Part shown: piece after piece, positions 47,901-59,900 of the stretch
Numbering within the stretch: position 1 is the stretch's first letter
Layout of the letters: each line of letters opens with the position of its first letter
Assembly (NCBI GenBank): GCA_009760885.1
Contig: CM019708.1
Coordinates: 12,344,431-12,408,430 of the forward strand
DNA: 64,000 nucleotides
Direction of reading: 5' to 3'
Source: Achatina immaculata
Taxonomy: Eukaryota; Mollusca; Gastropoda; Stylommatophora; Achatinidae
Made by a program: the position numbers and the translations under genes
The notes under the pieces: model-generated
Database searches by the model: none
What the model was told of the DNA's origin: nothing
What the model saw: only the letters and a program-made list of their open reading frames with translations

Positions 47901-50900
47901 TGGGGGAGAAGCCTTGTACATTCATATATGTATTTATACATATTACACAAGTAACAACACATGTTAACAGAATTGTATGTTTAATTACATATTAATTAAA
48001 TTCAAATTAAATGAGTCATTTAATTTAGGGCATTAAATTAAATGAGTTAATCATTTAAACAGGCATCATAAGGGGTTGCTGAAAAGTTATCAGCCAGAAT
48101 AAGAAAGGAGTGACCTAGAGCCATGAAACTTGCAAGTTTTTCCGCATATTCAACCCAAAGTTCAGCACACTTGGCATATCATTTCTCAAGTTTCTTTAAC
48201 TTTTCCAAAAAAAAAAAAAAAAGAAATAATGCTCTGTTTCCATCACTGTCTCTGAATCATTACAATATTTTCTTCCTTTCAGTCTCTTTTTAAGGTTAAG
48301 AAACAGAGAACTGATAGGACAAGATCTGGACAGTTGGGAGGATATCTATCACTTTTTAAGATTAAGAAACAGAGAACTGATAGGACAAGATCTGGACAGT
48401 TGGGAGGATATCTATCTCTTTTTAAGATTAAGAAACAGAAAACTGATAGGACAAGATCTGGAGAGTTGGGAGGATATCTATCTCTTTTTAAGATTAAGAA
48501 ACAGGAAAATGATGGTACAGAATCTGGAGAGTAGGATATCTATACCCCACATTCTTCAAAATATCCAACTTTTTGTGAGCAAGCACATTGTTCTGCTAAA
48601 AAAAGAGAATATCTTTTTGAAGCTTTGCTTGCCATTTTTCTTTCAGTTCATCCTTTATTTAGCACAGAAATCTGTATTCTGCATGAACTGTTTGACCTTC
48701 TGGAAGATAGTCAATCTTCAAAATACCTTCTACATCCCTAGAAACAGTAGCCATGATCTCTCCTGCTGATTTCTGGGTCTTGAAATTCTTCAGTCATGGA
48801 GGACTCGAGTGCTACCACTATAAGGACTGTTGTTTGGTGAATTCTAGTGCCACTACCATAAGGACGGTTGTTTGGTGAACTCGAGTGCTACCACCATAAG
48901 GACTGTTGTTTGGTGAACTCGAGTGCTACCACCATAAGGACTGTTGTTTGGAGAACTCGAGTGCTACCACCATAAGGACTGTTATTTGGTGAACTCGAGT
49001 GCTACCACCATAAGGACTGTTGTTTGGTGAACTCAAGTGCCACTACCATAAGGACTGTAGTTTGGTGAACTTGAGTGCCATCATCATAAGGACTGTTGTT
49101 TGGTGAACTCAAGTGCCACCATGATAAGGACTGTTGTTTGGAGAACTCAAGTGCCACTACCATATGGACTGTTGGCTGGAGAACTCAAGTGCCACCAACA
49201 TAAGGACTGTTGTTTGGTGAACTCGAGTGCTACCAACATAAGGACTGTTGTTTGGTGAACTCTAGTGCCACCACGATAAGGACTGTTGTTTGGTGAACTC
49301 TAGTGCCACCACGATAAGGACTGTTGTTTGGAGAAATCGAGTGCCACCACCATACGGACTGTTGTTTGGAGAACTCAAGTGCCACCAACATAAGGACTGT
49401 TGTTTGGTGAACTTGAGTGCCACCACCATAAAGACTGTTGTTTGGTGAACTTGAGTGCCACCACCATAAGGACTGTTGTTTGGAGAACTCAAGTGCCACT
49501 ACCATACGGACTGTTGTTTGGAGAACTCAAGTGTCACTACCATAAGGACTGTTGTTTGGTGAACTCAAGTGCTACCACCATAAGGACTGTTGTTTGGTGA
49601 ACTCAAGTGCCACTACCATAAGGACTGTAGTTTGGTGAACTTGAGTGCCATCACCATAAGGACTGTTGTTTGGAGAACTTGAGTGCCATCACCATAAGGA
49701 CTGTTGTTTGGTGAACTTGAGTGCCACCACCATAAGGACTGTTGTTTGGTGAACTTGAGTGCCACCACCATAAGGACTGTTGTTTGGTGAACTCTAGTGC
49801 CACCAACATAAGGACTGTTGTTTGGTGAACTTGAGTGCCACCAACATAAGGACTGTTGTTTGGAGAACTTGAGTGCCACCACCATAAGGACTGTTGTTTG
49901 GTCTCAGGATCACTGTGGAGTAATCATGTCACTCCATGAAGTTATCATTAAATCACTCAAAATGCTGCAAAATCAACTTGGATTTTGTTTCTCGTCAGCA
50001 TTAAAACATTTGGGTACCCACTTTACCAACAATTTCTGCACGTCTAAATGCTGACAAATTATGTATCCAACACATTCCCTGGACATCTCTAGAGTCTCCC
50101 CAATAGTTTCTGATGAAATTCATCGATCTGCCAAAATCAAGATGTGAACATGGTCAAGTTTCTGGAGTTGACAGTGCTGAAGGCCTTCAAGATCCTGCTG
50201 CATCTTCAATTTTGAAATCTCTATCCTGAAAGTTAGCACAGCATTTCTCACAGGTGAGTATGATGGGCACTTGTCACTCAATGTTGGCAGCATACAGTGG
50301 TTTTCTTAGGAATTTTCTTCTGCAGAAACAGTAACTTCAGGATGGCCCTGGAGCTACACACTTGAAAATGTTCACACCTTTCATTGACACGGTTCCATCA
50401 CTGATCTGTAAGAAGAAGTAAAAGATGTCCACTATGATCCTGCAGAATGGCACTATAAAATATAACACTATCTCTTAAGATACAGAGATAAAATTATGCT
50501 CAGATTTTGGGACATGGGTCAGGCCAATAACTTTTCAGCATCTGCTCATGTTAAAGAGAAACCACGGAGGAAAAGTAAAGAGAAAAATAAATCACAGGAT
50601 GGCAATGATGCACATGAATAGACAAAGCCAAGAGATGGAACAGAAACCAACTCTGCCAACTGTATTGACATTGCAAGACAGATCTACTGCAGCCAAATTT
50701 TGTTGGGGGAGACAACTCAGGAAGATGGTGATGCTCCTTGAGCCATGACATTGAAGATAATAAACATTCTAAAAATGCCAACACCTACCTCTCTCTGGCA
50801 GGTAATCAACATCAGCAGCCGTACCTTCGGAACTTGTGCTGCAGATAAGCTTGCTTGCCCAAGAACCATAACCATTGTCAAGTGATGTGGTATGGCTTAG

Positions 50901-53900
50901 ACCTCCTGCAGCACCTTGCAGATCGTCTTCTTCCTCTTCATCAAAACTGATGTCAGAATCGACCTCTAACTCCTGACGCCTCCTAACTTCCTCTTCCTGC
51001 TTGTGAAGGGAAAAAAAAAATCAGATAATTACAGAAGGGCCTAAAAGGTAACCCTGTCATGCCTTAGAGGCACATAGGGATATGGTGCTAATGCCCACAT
51101 TTTCCTTGACCTGTCGACACGCTAGCGGGTGATATGGTCAGCATCACACCTGGCCATCTTTCCTTCCCCAACTCCAGAAGAAGTCGGGTACCTATTTCTA
51201 CAGCTGGGTGACTGAGGCACCTCAGGTTGGATTCAAACCCTGACCTTTGACATGAGAGACTGGTACACTAACCACTTTGCCACTCAGACACTTGAAGAGC
51301 TTAAAAACCTTTGTTCATTTTGAAGAAAATGTTCTCATTTTAAAAGGACACCTTATTTAAAAATTGGTTAAAACTTACTTCATCAAAATACATCACTTCT
51401 GTGATCATTTTCCCCTCTCACATTTGCAATAAGGAAACAACCAGTCGTTTACAAAATTCCAACATCAAGTTCAGCCACACAGAAAAAGAACTTGGAAAAC
51501 AATATGAGAGCACAACAAGATGACCTGGGAACAAATATTAACAACTGAAATAAGCAGATATTCCTAGTAATCAGCCACTGAAACTTATGAAATACCTAGT
51601 GAGTACAATATCAACCTCTGGGAAAATCAATGTTGAAACTAAAAACAGATGCAATAAAGAAATCAGGTCATTGGACAAATGACATCTTTAATGAGAAACA
51701 AATACATCACAACTGAAACAAAAAAGAGCACTGTACAACTCGATCTTCCTCCAAGCTTTGTACTATCAATGTCAAACTTGGACACGAAAGTTAAAAATAA
51801 AAGGAAAATCACCACAGCCAAAATGAAATATTTGAGGAGAATGCTAAATGTAATAAGAAGAGACCAAGTCAGAAATGACATCAGGGCAAAGCCTGGCATA
51901 ACACCAGACCTACACTATATCCAGAAACGAGCCAAATGGTTCAGCCAAGTTACCTGACTTACTTCCAGATGATATAGCACTGAAGACATTCATGTTAAGA
52001 ATTGCAGGAAATAGAGGAAGAGGCCACTCATCCAAGAGATCTTATCTTATATCTTATATCCTTCCCATGCCGTTAAACGTCACATAGGGCTCGTAAAGTA
52101 GTTCGCCAATTTTTCCTGTCTTCGGCGGGTCTTTCAACCTCATCAAAGGATTTTATGCCTGTTAACTTGGCCTCTCTTAATAATGTCCTCTTCAGAGTTT
52201 CACGCGGTCTGCCCCTTTTTCTTTGGCCTGTTGTGTTCCACCTGATAGCTTGTTTTGGGATTCTCTGATCATTTCTTCTCATCAAGTGACCAACATATGG
52301 AGATGGAGGGAGAAAATTACAGAAACCTTAAATATTCCATTATATGAAGCAAAATGCCAAGCCCTATCAAGATGTCTGTTTGTCCTTCAACAGTGAAAGG
52401 TATATGATGAAGGAGACAAAACAAGTCCAGAAATAAGCACCTAAATATTCATTTAGAAAAATAAAGAAAGAAAAAACTATACAGCAAATTGGACTGGAAA
52501 AAATAAACATTAGAAATATCAGACCCAAACGGTTCATGCATTTTGAACATAAAAAAATACTACAAGAATTATACAAATAAAAAAATGTTCTGAGCAAAGA
52601 AGCATCAGGACAGCAATGTACAGGTAGCTGAAAAAGATGTCAGGGCAACAGTGTACAGGTAGCTGAAAAAGATGTCAGAGCAGCAATGTACAGATAACTG
52701 AAAAAGATATCAGGACAGCAATGTACAGATAGCTGGAAAAGATACATCAAGACAAGCATCCGTGGACAGGATATTCATGAACTCCACTGTCTTGTCTTGT
52801 GCTATCTCCCTGTAACTGCGAGCTGATGTTCTTTGCAGCTGATGCTGTAGAGATGCTGAGGCACAACATCGTATCGGCTTGGGAGCAGGTTACGGCAGCT
52901 ATTCTTTCAGTCCCAGACTACAGCTAAAAAGCTGGCGGTGTGCAATGCTTCTTTAGCAGACTCCACCACCATGGGGACTATGCTGATCCCTGCCCTATTA
53001 GCCAGGCAAATACTGCTGACTGTTAGACATTATATACAGGCATTTTTGTCAACTTAAAAACAAAAACATACAGAAAAACAAATTTCTTTGAAGTTCTTCT
53101 ACTCTAAGGTAATGAACTGGAAGTGGGGATGACTGTTCATGATACGCACTCCCATCATTGTTTGTAAACCACACTGTTCATGATACACACTCCCATCATT
53201 GTTTGTAAACCACACTGTTCATGATACACACTCCCACCATTGTTTGTAAACCACACTGTTCATGATATACACTCTCACCATTGTTTGTAAACCACACTGT
53301 TTATGATATACACTCCCACCACTGTTTGTAAACCACACTGTTCATGATACACACTCCCATCATTGTTTGTAAACCACACTGTTCATGATATACACTCCCA
53401 CCATTGTTTGTAAACCACACTGTTCATGATATATGCTCCCACCATTGTTTGTAAACTACACTGTTCATGATACACACTTCCACCATTGTTTGTAAACCAC
53501 ATTGTTCATGATATACACTCCCACCATTGTTTGTAAATCACACTGTTCATGATACACACTCCCATCATTGTTTGTAAACTATACTGTTCATGATATACAC
53601 TCCCACCATTGTTTGTAAATCACACTGTTCATGATACACACTCCCGCCATTGTTTGTAAACCACTGCATTTATCATCCCATAATAGTAGCACGTGCTGTG
53701 AAATTCACAGTGTCTAGCCATACAAGCAGATATCCTCCATTTTTAGAGGTTACCTGCATTAGCATGTCAGGCACCCATTTTGAAAACTTGAGTCAGAGGT
53801 GCTCACAGTGAGCTCTGAAAAACGCAACCATTTGGGTGAGAAGGCATTTCACTATTAATTCAATTAAATCTGCCAAACCCATGACGCATGAACATTTATT

Positions 53901-56900
53901 GTAATAAAAAAAAATCAGTGCAGATCTACATCACAAAACCTGGCTGAAGGGATTGGAGCTTAGGCAACAGCAAGGAGTTCTTTAGTTGATATAAAACTTG
54001 GGGGAAAAGATACAGGGTTCACTCGTGGCCAAGGTGTCCAGATTTAGCATGGCTGAAAACTAACTTGAAAATGTTAAAGAAGAAGAAAAAAAGCAACCAA
54101 CCTCAAGAATTTTCTGAGTTTTTCTTAAACTGTCTGCAACCTCCTCCTGGCTTAAGTATTCCTGGTCAGCCTCAATGGTCAGTCTGGAAAGAAGTGAGCA
54201 CATACATCAGGAACTGGACACTAGAACACTATGGAAGATGACTGAATTTAAAAAAAAAAAAGAAAAAAAAACGTTTAAAGCAATATCCTTTTCTGTGACA
54301 CTTTGATACTGCTAGTAGGAAGCAGGATCTGGTGGCTCAGTGGTTAAGTTCTCTCTACTAAAGTGAGGGACATTGGTTCAAATCTCACCAGGTGCTTGGA
54401 TTTTCTTTGTCCCCAACAGCCATTGAGACTCCAAACTCCATTTTTTAAAATATGTTCTCCTGATTTAGTCCCATTATATATGAGACCGAACTTCTTGTGA
54501 TATTGTACAGTACACTTTAGTGCGCCTCATACTGCAGGCAGATGTTCTCCACTCTTAGAGGGTTGCTTTTCCTCAGTACTTGTGTGATGGGTATCTATTT
54601 TTACATCTGAGTAAAATGGAGGGTGCTGGTGTCAGTCATGTACCGATGATTATTCTGCAGACCAAATGGGCCACTACCAACTACCCTCATCATCATCCTT
54701 GAAGTACATAGGGGAGACTGGCTTATGGTTAGGAGATCGATTTCGCCAGCATCTCAATGATACTTCTAAGAGGGCCTGGACACCTGTGGCTAAACATTTT
54801 TGCCTTGGCAACCACAGGGGCAAACAGGACATTTCGGTTAGTGCGATCCGCTCTTGTTCTGCTGATGTACGATCTCGGAGGGTCCTAGAACAGTGCCTTA
54901 TCTTCCAGACCGGCTGTCTCCACCCAGCTGGAATTAACAATGTCTTCAGCTTTCTGTAACTTCTTTATTTTTCCACTGGCCTTTTTTTTTTTTTTTAAAC
55001 TCTACTTTCTTTCTCTATGCTACCCCTCCCTACCACCACCCTATTTTCTTCTCTGCCAACATACTGGTCTTGTCCTATTTACCAGTTTCACATTTTCTCC
55101 CTGCAGGTGTTTATATTCTTCATTCATTATCTCTCTGCGTCCCCTTTTCCCTCCCCTCTTTTCCCCTCCCCCCGACACCTCCAGCGGCTATCATGTTTCT
55201 ATTGCCTTCCCCCCCACCCCTTTCTCCCACTTGTTCTCCTCCTCTCTCTCCACCTCTTCTTTATGATTGGCTCTATTGGGCATCTTTTGTTTGGAGGCAG
55301 CGTGGTCTTTCCTTCTCCCTTCTACTACACACATTTCTGTTTCCTACTTGGAGGAAGACACATTCAGATAAGTTCTTCATGTTTTTGTTTCGTTGTGTAT
55401 GTATCCTCGAATAAGGCTCATGCCGAAATATCGGATGTTGTATGTTTTTTCATTTATACATTCTCATACTTTCTATTCGTTTTTTTCTCACCTTACTCAC
55501 TCACTCCCTCACTTTGTAAAACTGCACCATACACCTCCGTCTACCTTATTTATTTAAACCAGTTTTACTGCAGTCACCATCCCTTTTATCATCCTGTGTC
55601 CTCTCCCCTGGGAAAGTTGGCTGCACTGGTCCTCCAAATTGCTCTGTCCTTTGTTCTCCTTTGTTCAGTGCCCCTAGCCAAGCTGAGATCAGTCAGTTTT
55701 TTTTATTGTATGTTTTCCACTGATCTATGTTGTTGTCGATCTCTTGCTTTTTTTTTCTTCTACTTTTTCTGTATTGCCCTATTTTAACCCAAACCCTTTC
55801 CTTGTCTTCTAGGTATCATGACTTATAACACTCTTTCAAAGTAGACAATATTTGTTTGTCTAAGTATCATGACTCAATGACAATCTTTCAAAGCAATCAA
55901 TATTTGCCTGTCTAGGCATTGTGATGCAATGACACTCTCTCAAAGTAGACAATATCTGCCTCCAAAGTGAGGAATACTACAGAACAATGTTTACACGGTT
56001 GTCAATCTACTGCATTCATGTAATAATGAGTTCTATGTATATAGAATTATGCCAAAACTGAATGGGTTAAACAGTAAAAATAAAAAGCCAGGCAGACACT
56101 TAATTACTGGCTGATAAATAGTTGAGGTTTAAGCCATGAATATAATATTTCAAAGGACTTCATCTTTATGGTATTACCTGTCAAAATCAATATCAGAGCC
56201 TGGTATGTATGGCAAGCCATCTCCCTCATGTTCATCCAAATTCAGCCACTGGTCAGTGATGTAGCCAACCATAATTTCTGGAACACTGTTAGAATCATGC
56301 GCTGCTGCATCCTGAGAATCCTTCTTTAAGGGCAATGCCTGAAAATGAATCTCTGTCTGATGCAAGCCTTCAAATTTTCCTGGTTCATCTTTAGACTCCT
56401 CCGCCACATTTTCACTGGATGGTTTTCTCTGTGTTTTTGACATATATTTTGAAAATTCACTGGAAAGGACGTCCTCCTGCAGTGTCTGCAGCATCTCAAG
56501 GTCTTCCAAAGCCTGGTAGTCATCATCAAAATCCACATCAATTTTGAAAGTTGGTGGGGGGCAGGCTTTTGTGCTGATATCATTCATGGAGGATGCAGGG
56601 CGAAGAAATGAGGGCGAAATGAAGTTTCTCTTAGAGAACAGATTTAAACTAGCAGGTTTTGTTACTGAATGTTTTCTGCTTTCACTTGGTACAAATGTAT
56701 CCAGAATGTGGTGATCAACAACAGAATTTTCAGGAATGAATTTAGATACAATGGCTTTTGCTGATTTATCACTTGATCTTTCACTTGGACTGCAGAGATA
56801 TGAACCTGACCACCACTGAGAACACGATATTGGATTCTGGCTGCTTTCTGATCCACTACAATCCTGGATCATTGGCCCCACATTAGGTCTGGTTTGAGAT

Positions 56901-59900
56901 CCACTGTGTCCTTGATTTCTGGGCAACAACATGTATTTAGGAGCATCAGTATCAGACATACTGTAGCGTTGAGAATTCATCTTGGCATCAGCAATCTCTT
57001 TGGCCACTTCATGAGCTTTGCTGTAGAGAGGCTGAATCCTAATCTCTGAGCGGTACATCTTACCTTTTTTGTTGCCTGAAAGGGCAATGAAATTCTCTTC
57101 ACTTGATAAAGCTGCTCTCTGCTTGTTTTGTGGGTATGAAGTGGTCACATTCAGCTCCTCCATTGATTTGGCTAGATTTTTCTTCATTCTTTGCACAACT
57201 TCAACTGGTGTTTCACTTTTGTCTAGGCTCCTTTTCAGACTAAATGATTCATTTTTGAAATCTGAGAACTTTCTGTTTTCATCCACATCATCATCATGTT
57301 GCAGAGAATTTTTTGATCTGAGATCCAAGGTAGAAAATGATGTCTTTGAAGCTTTTAGTGTAGATGTCATGGGTTTGGGATTGCCATCTTCTTCCAGTGT
57401 GCCCAGAGACAGGAGTTCTGTCACTTGTTTCAGTTTTTCAAAGCTATTTAAATCACTGGATGATATCTCTTTGATCCTTTTCACGACACTGTCATAAGGA
57501 TCTGCACCACTGCTAAAGTCATTCCCCAACTCTTCCTCTAGAACAGAGCCACCACTTCTATTTGGCTCTAAGAGATCTTCACTGCCAAATCTGAAAGCAA
57601 GTTTTCTGCTAGAAGTCGTCTGGTGTGGTGTGAATGTAATGCGGATAAATCTCTCATTCGAGCTCTGTGAAATCAAATCCCTGTCTAATGGGACTGGTTT
57701 GGTTTTCTTCTGTTGCAATGGCTGTTGAGATCTAGTCAGCTTGTCATGATCCTGGGTCATGGGCACATGAACATGGGCATGTTCTGACTCAATGGTTTCT
57801 GAATTAGGGATACTTCTCCTTCTCTTGTAATTCTGGTCCTCAAGATTGTATTTGGACTTTTCATTACAGGTTTCTGGTTTTGAACTTGTTTCCTGGTCAT
57901 TTTGTAATAAATATCCTGCCCTTCCTTCCCGATTACATAACCTGTTCCCATGACGCTTTGACTCCATCTCGGATGAGTCTGAATATACTCGTTCATTACT
58001 TTGTATGTTTTTTAAACTTGCAGGTTGGCTAAGAGGAAGTTTAGCATCCTTTGCTGAGATGTGCGATCTTCGTAACTGAGCTTTGGCTTCAGCTGTGACA
58101 GTCTGACGCTCAGCCTGTATAAGGGCATTGTCATAATCAAATACACTGCCATCAGTGCTGGAACTGTTGAAGTTGAAGTCAACACTTTTAGACCGCAACA
58201 TCCCTTTGGTTGAATAGCGTCTCACAGGTAGTTTCTCTGGAGGTTTTCCAGCATCAGATATTGATTCCACCGATTGGAAATCTCCAGGCTTTGCCCTGAG
58301 GTTAGCCTCACGATCAGCAACTGACAACCTTTTAGTTCTTGGAGGTTTCTGTGGAGCTCTGCTAATACGAGATCTTGCCTGATCCAAGGATGTTGCTTTC
58401 TCATTTCCTTGTTCCTTTGGGTTACCAGAAGTACCGGCACTGTTTGTGGGTTTAGCTGGACTGCTTGGACGAGTCAGTGATGTCCTCTCCTGTTGGGAAG
58501 GGCCAAACAGTTCAGATTTCCATGACAGGACAGCAAGAACAAGTTTTTGAGGAAGACGAGTGCTGGTTAGAACTCTGTGTACAAGTCGTAATCTGAAATT
58601 AGATGAAAGGAACTTCTTATGATGGATCACACTCATTGTTTAAGGGGGGGGGGGGGGAGAGATGATAGTCTTCGACAGATAGCATTGGTCTTCAGAACCA
58701 GCCAGATGGATTAATGAAATTCTTATCTTCTTGCAGTACCTCCAGAGACATGCTGATGGGTTGAGAATGAGCTTTCAACTAGGAGCAGGTCTGAGAATGA
58801 GCTTTTAACTAGGTGCAGGTCTGAGAATGAGCTTTTAACTAGGAGCAGGTCTGAGAATGAGCTTTCAACTAGGAGCAGGTCTGAGAATGAGCTTTTAACT
58901 AGGAGCAGGTCTGAGAATGAGCTTTTAACTAGGTGCAGGTCTGAGAATGAGCTTTTAACTAGGAGCAGGTCTGAGAATGAGCTTTTAACTAGGAGCAGGT
59001 CTGAGAATGAGCTTTTAACTAGGAGCAGGTCTGAGAATGAGCTTTTAACTAGGTGCAGGTCTGAGAATGAGCTTTCAACTAGGAGCAGGTCTGAGAATGA
59101 GCTTTTAACTAGGAGCAGGTCTGAGAATGAGCTTTTAACTAGGTGCAGGTCTGAGAATGAGCTTTTAACTAGGTGCAGGTCTGAGAATGAGCTTTTAACT
59201 AGGTGCAGGTCTGAGAATGAGCTTTCAACTAGGTGCAGGTCTGAGAATGAGCTTTCAACTATGAGTGGACTTGAAAATGAACTTTCAGTTATAAGTGAGC
59301 CTGAGAACAAATTTTCAATAACTAAGAGTTGGATATATCTATCTTCAATACCTCAACAACACCTCTGGTTTTATTTTCAGTTTTGGGGAGTGTAACATGG
59401 AGTTCCCCCATCCCACATTCTGAAGTATTCACAACCATTCTTCTCCATTTTCTACGGTCTTTTGTAATTTTAATCGGATCTGTTACATTTTTTATTTTGG
59501 TCTCAATAATGTCACTTGATCAGCAGATTCTGATATTTCTCTTTTCCAAAATCTCCCTCTTTTTTTTTTTTTTTTTGCTTTCAGTTTTCCTGTGTTTGTA
59601 GCATTATCTAGCTTCTTTTTTCTCATAACATCTCAGAAGAATTACAAATGTCCTATCTGAATGGTTGTAGTTAGTTTCAATTGTCCTGAAATTTCCCTGA
59701 AAACTACTTCACTTATTTTTCTAGACATCCAGGGTAATATATTTTGCCTTTCTACAAAGTCATATTTCTGTTAATTTTAATTTCTGTTCCACCTCTGTGC
59801 ATTTATTGTCAAAGTATCACAAGGGTATATCATTATCAGCTCTATACAATACTGTAATACTCTTTTTCTCTTTTTTTCTTTTAAAGACAATCTCTTGTTA

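Larger units (their letters stand above)
48095..50400 (-). pseudogene. Mariner transposase pseudogene with two expanded segments
   Basis: Minus strand, upstream part (50240-49905): a DFKIEDAAGS linker, STPETLTM and an ADEKQNPS-like decayed stretch to SDPETKQQSLWW. The 38-bp array follows. Downstream (48810-48545): LKNFKTQKSAGEIMATVSRD, KIDYLPEGQTVHAEYRF, KDELKEKWQAKLQKDILFF and QNNVLAHKKLDIL (second catalytic site, Asp now Asn). Then the 66-bp array containing PPNCPDLVLSVLCFLILKK (third catalytic region). The end retains KKRLKGRKYCNDSETV. Many stops and frameshifts; inactive. This is a different mariner lineage from element 1. Confidence 0.85.
48071..50546 (-). mobile_element. Mariner element 2, decayed and internally expanded
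   Basis: The ends share TGCTGAAAAGTTAT in inverted orientation (48077-48090 and 50527-50540). The left end follows a TA; the right flanking TA is mutated to CA. Without its two internal tandem arrays the element is about 1.2-1.3 kb, the usual mariner size. It sits in the intron between the 50.8-kb and 45.8-kb exons of the large gene, in the same orientation. Confidence 0.8.

Noticed and set aside
54940..55787. Open frames of 108-256 aa on the plus strand
   Set aside because: Pyrimidine-rich 3' region after the GIY-YIG fragment; no motif, Phe/Ser/Leu composition follows from the base bias.
56174..58636. Single-exon gene starting at the ATG at 58636
   Set aside because: A strong acceptor at 58593 in the same frame, phase match with the upstream exon at 60068 and a donor at 56178 indicate an internal exon. 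An in-frame stop two codons before the ATG fits intron sequence.
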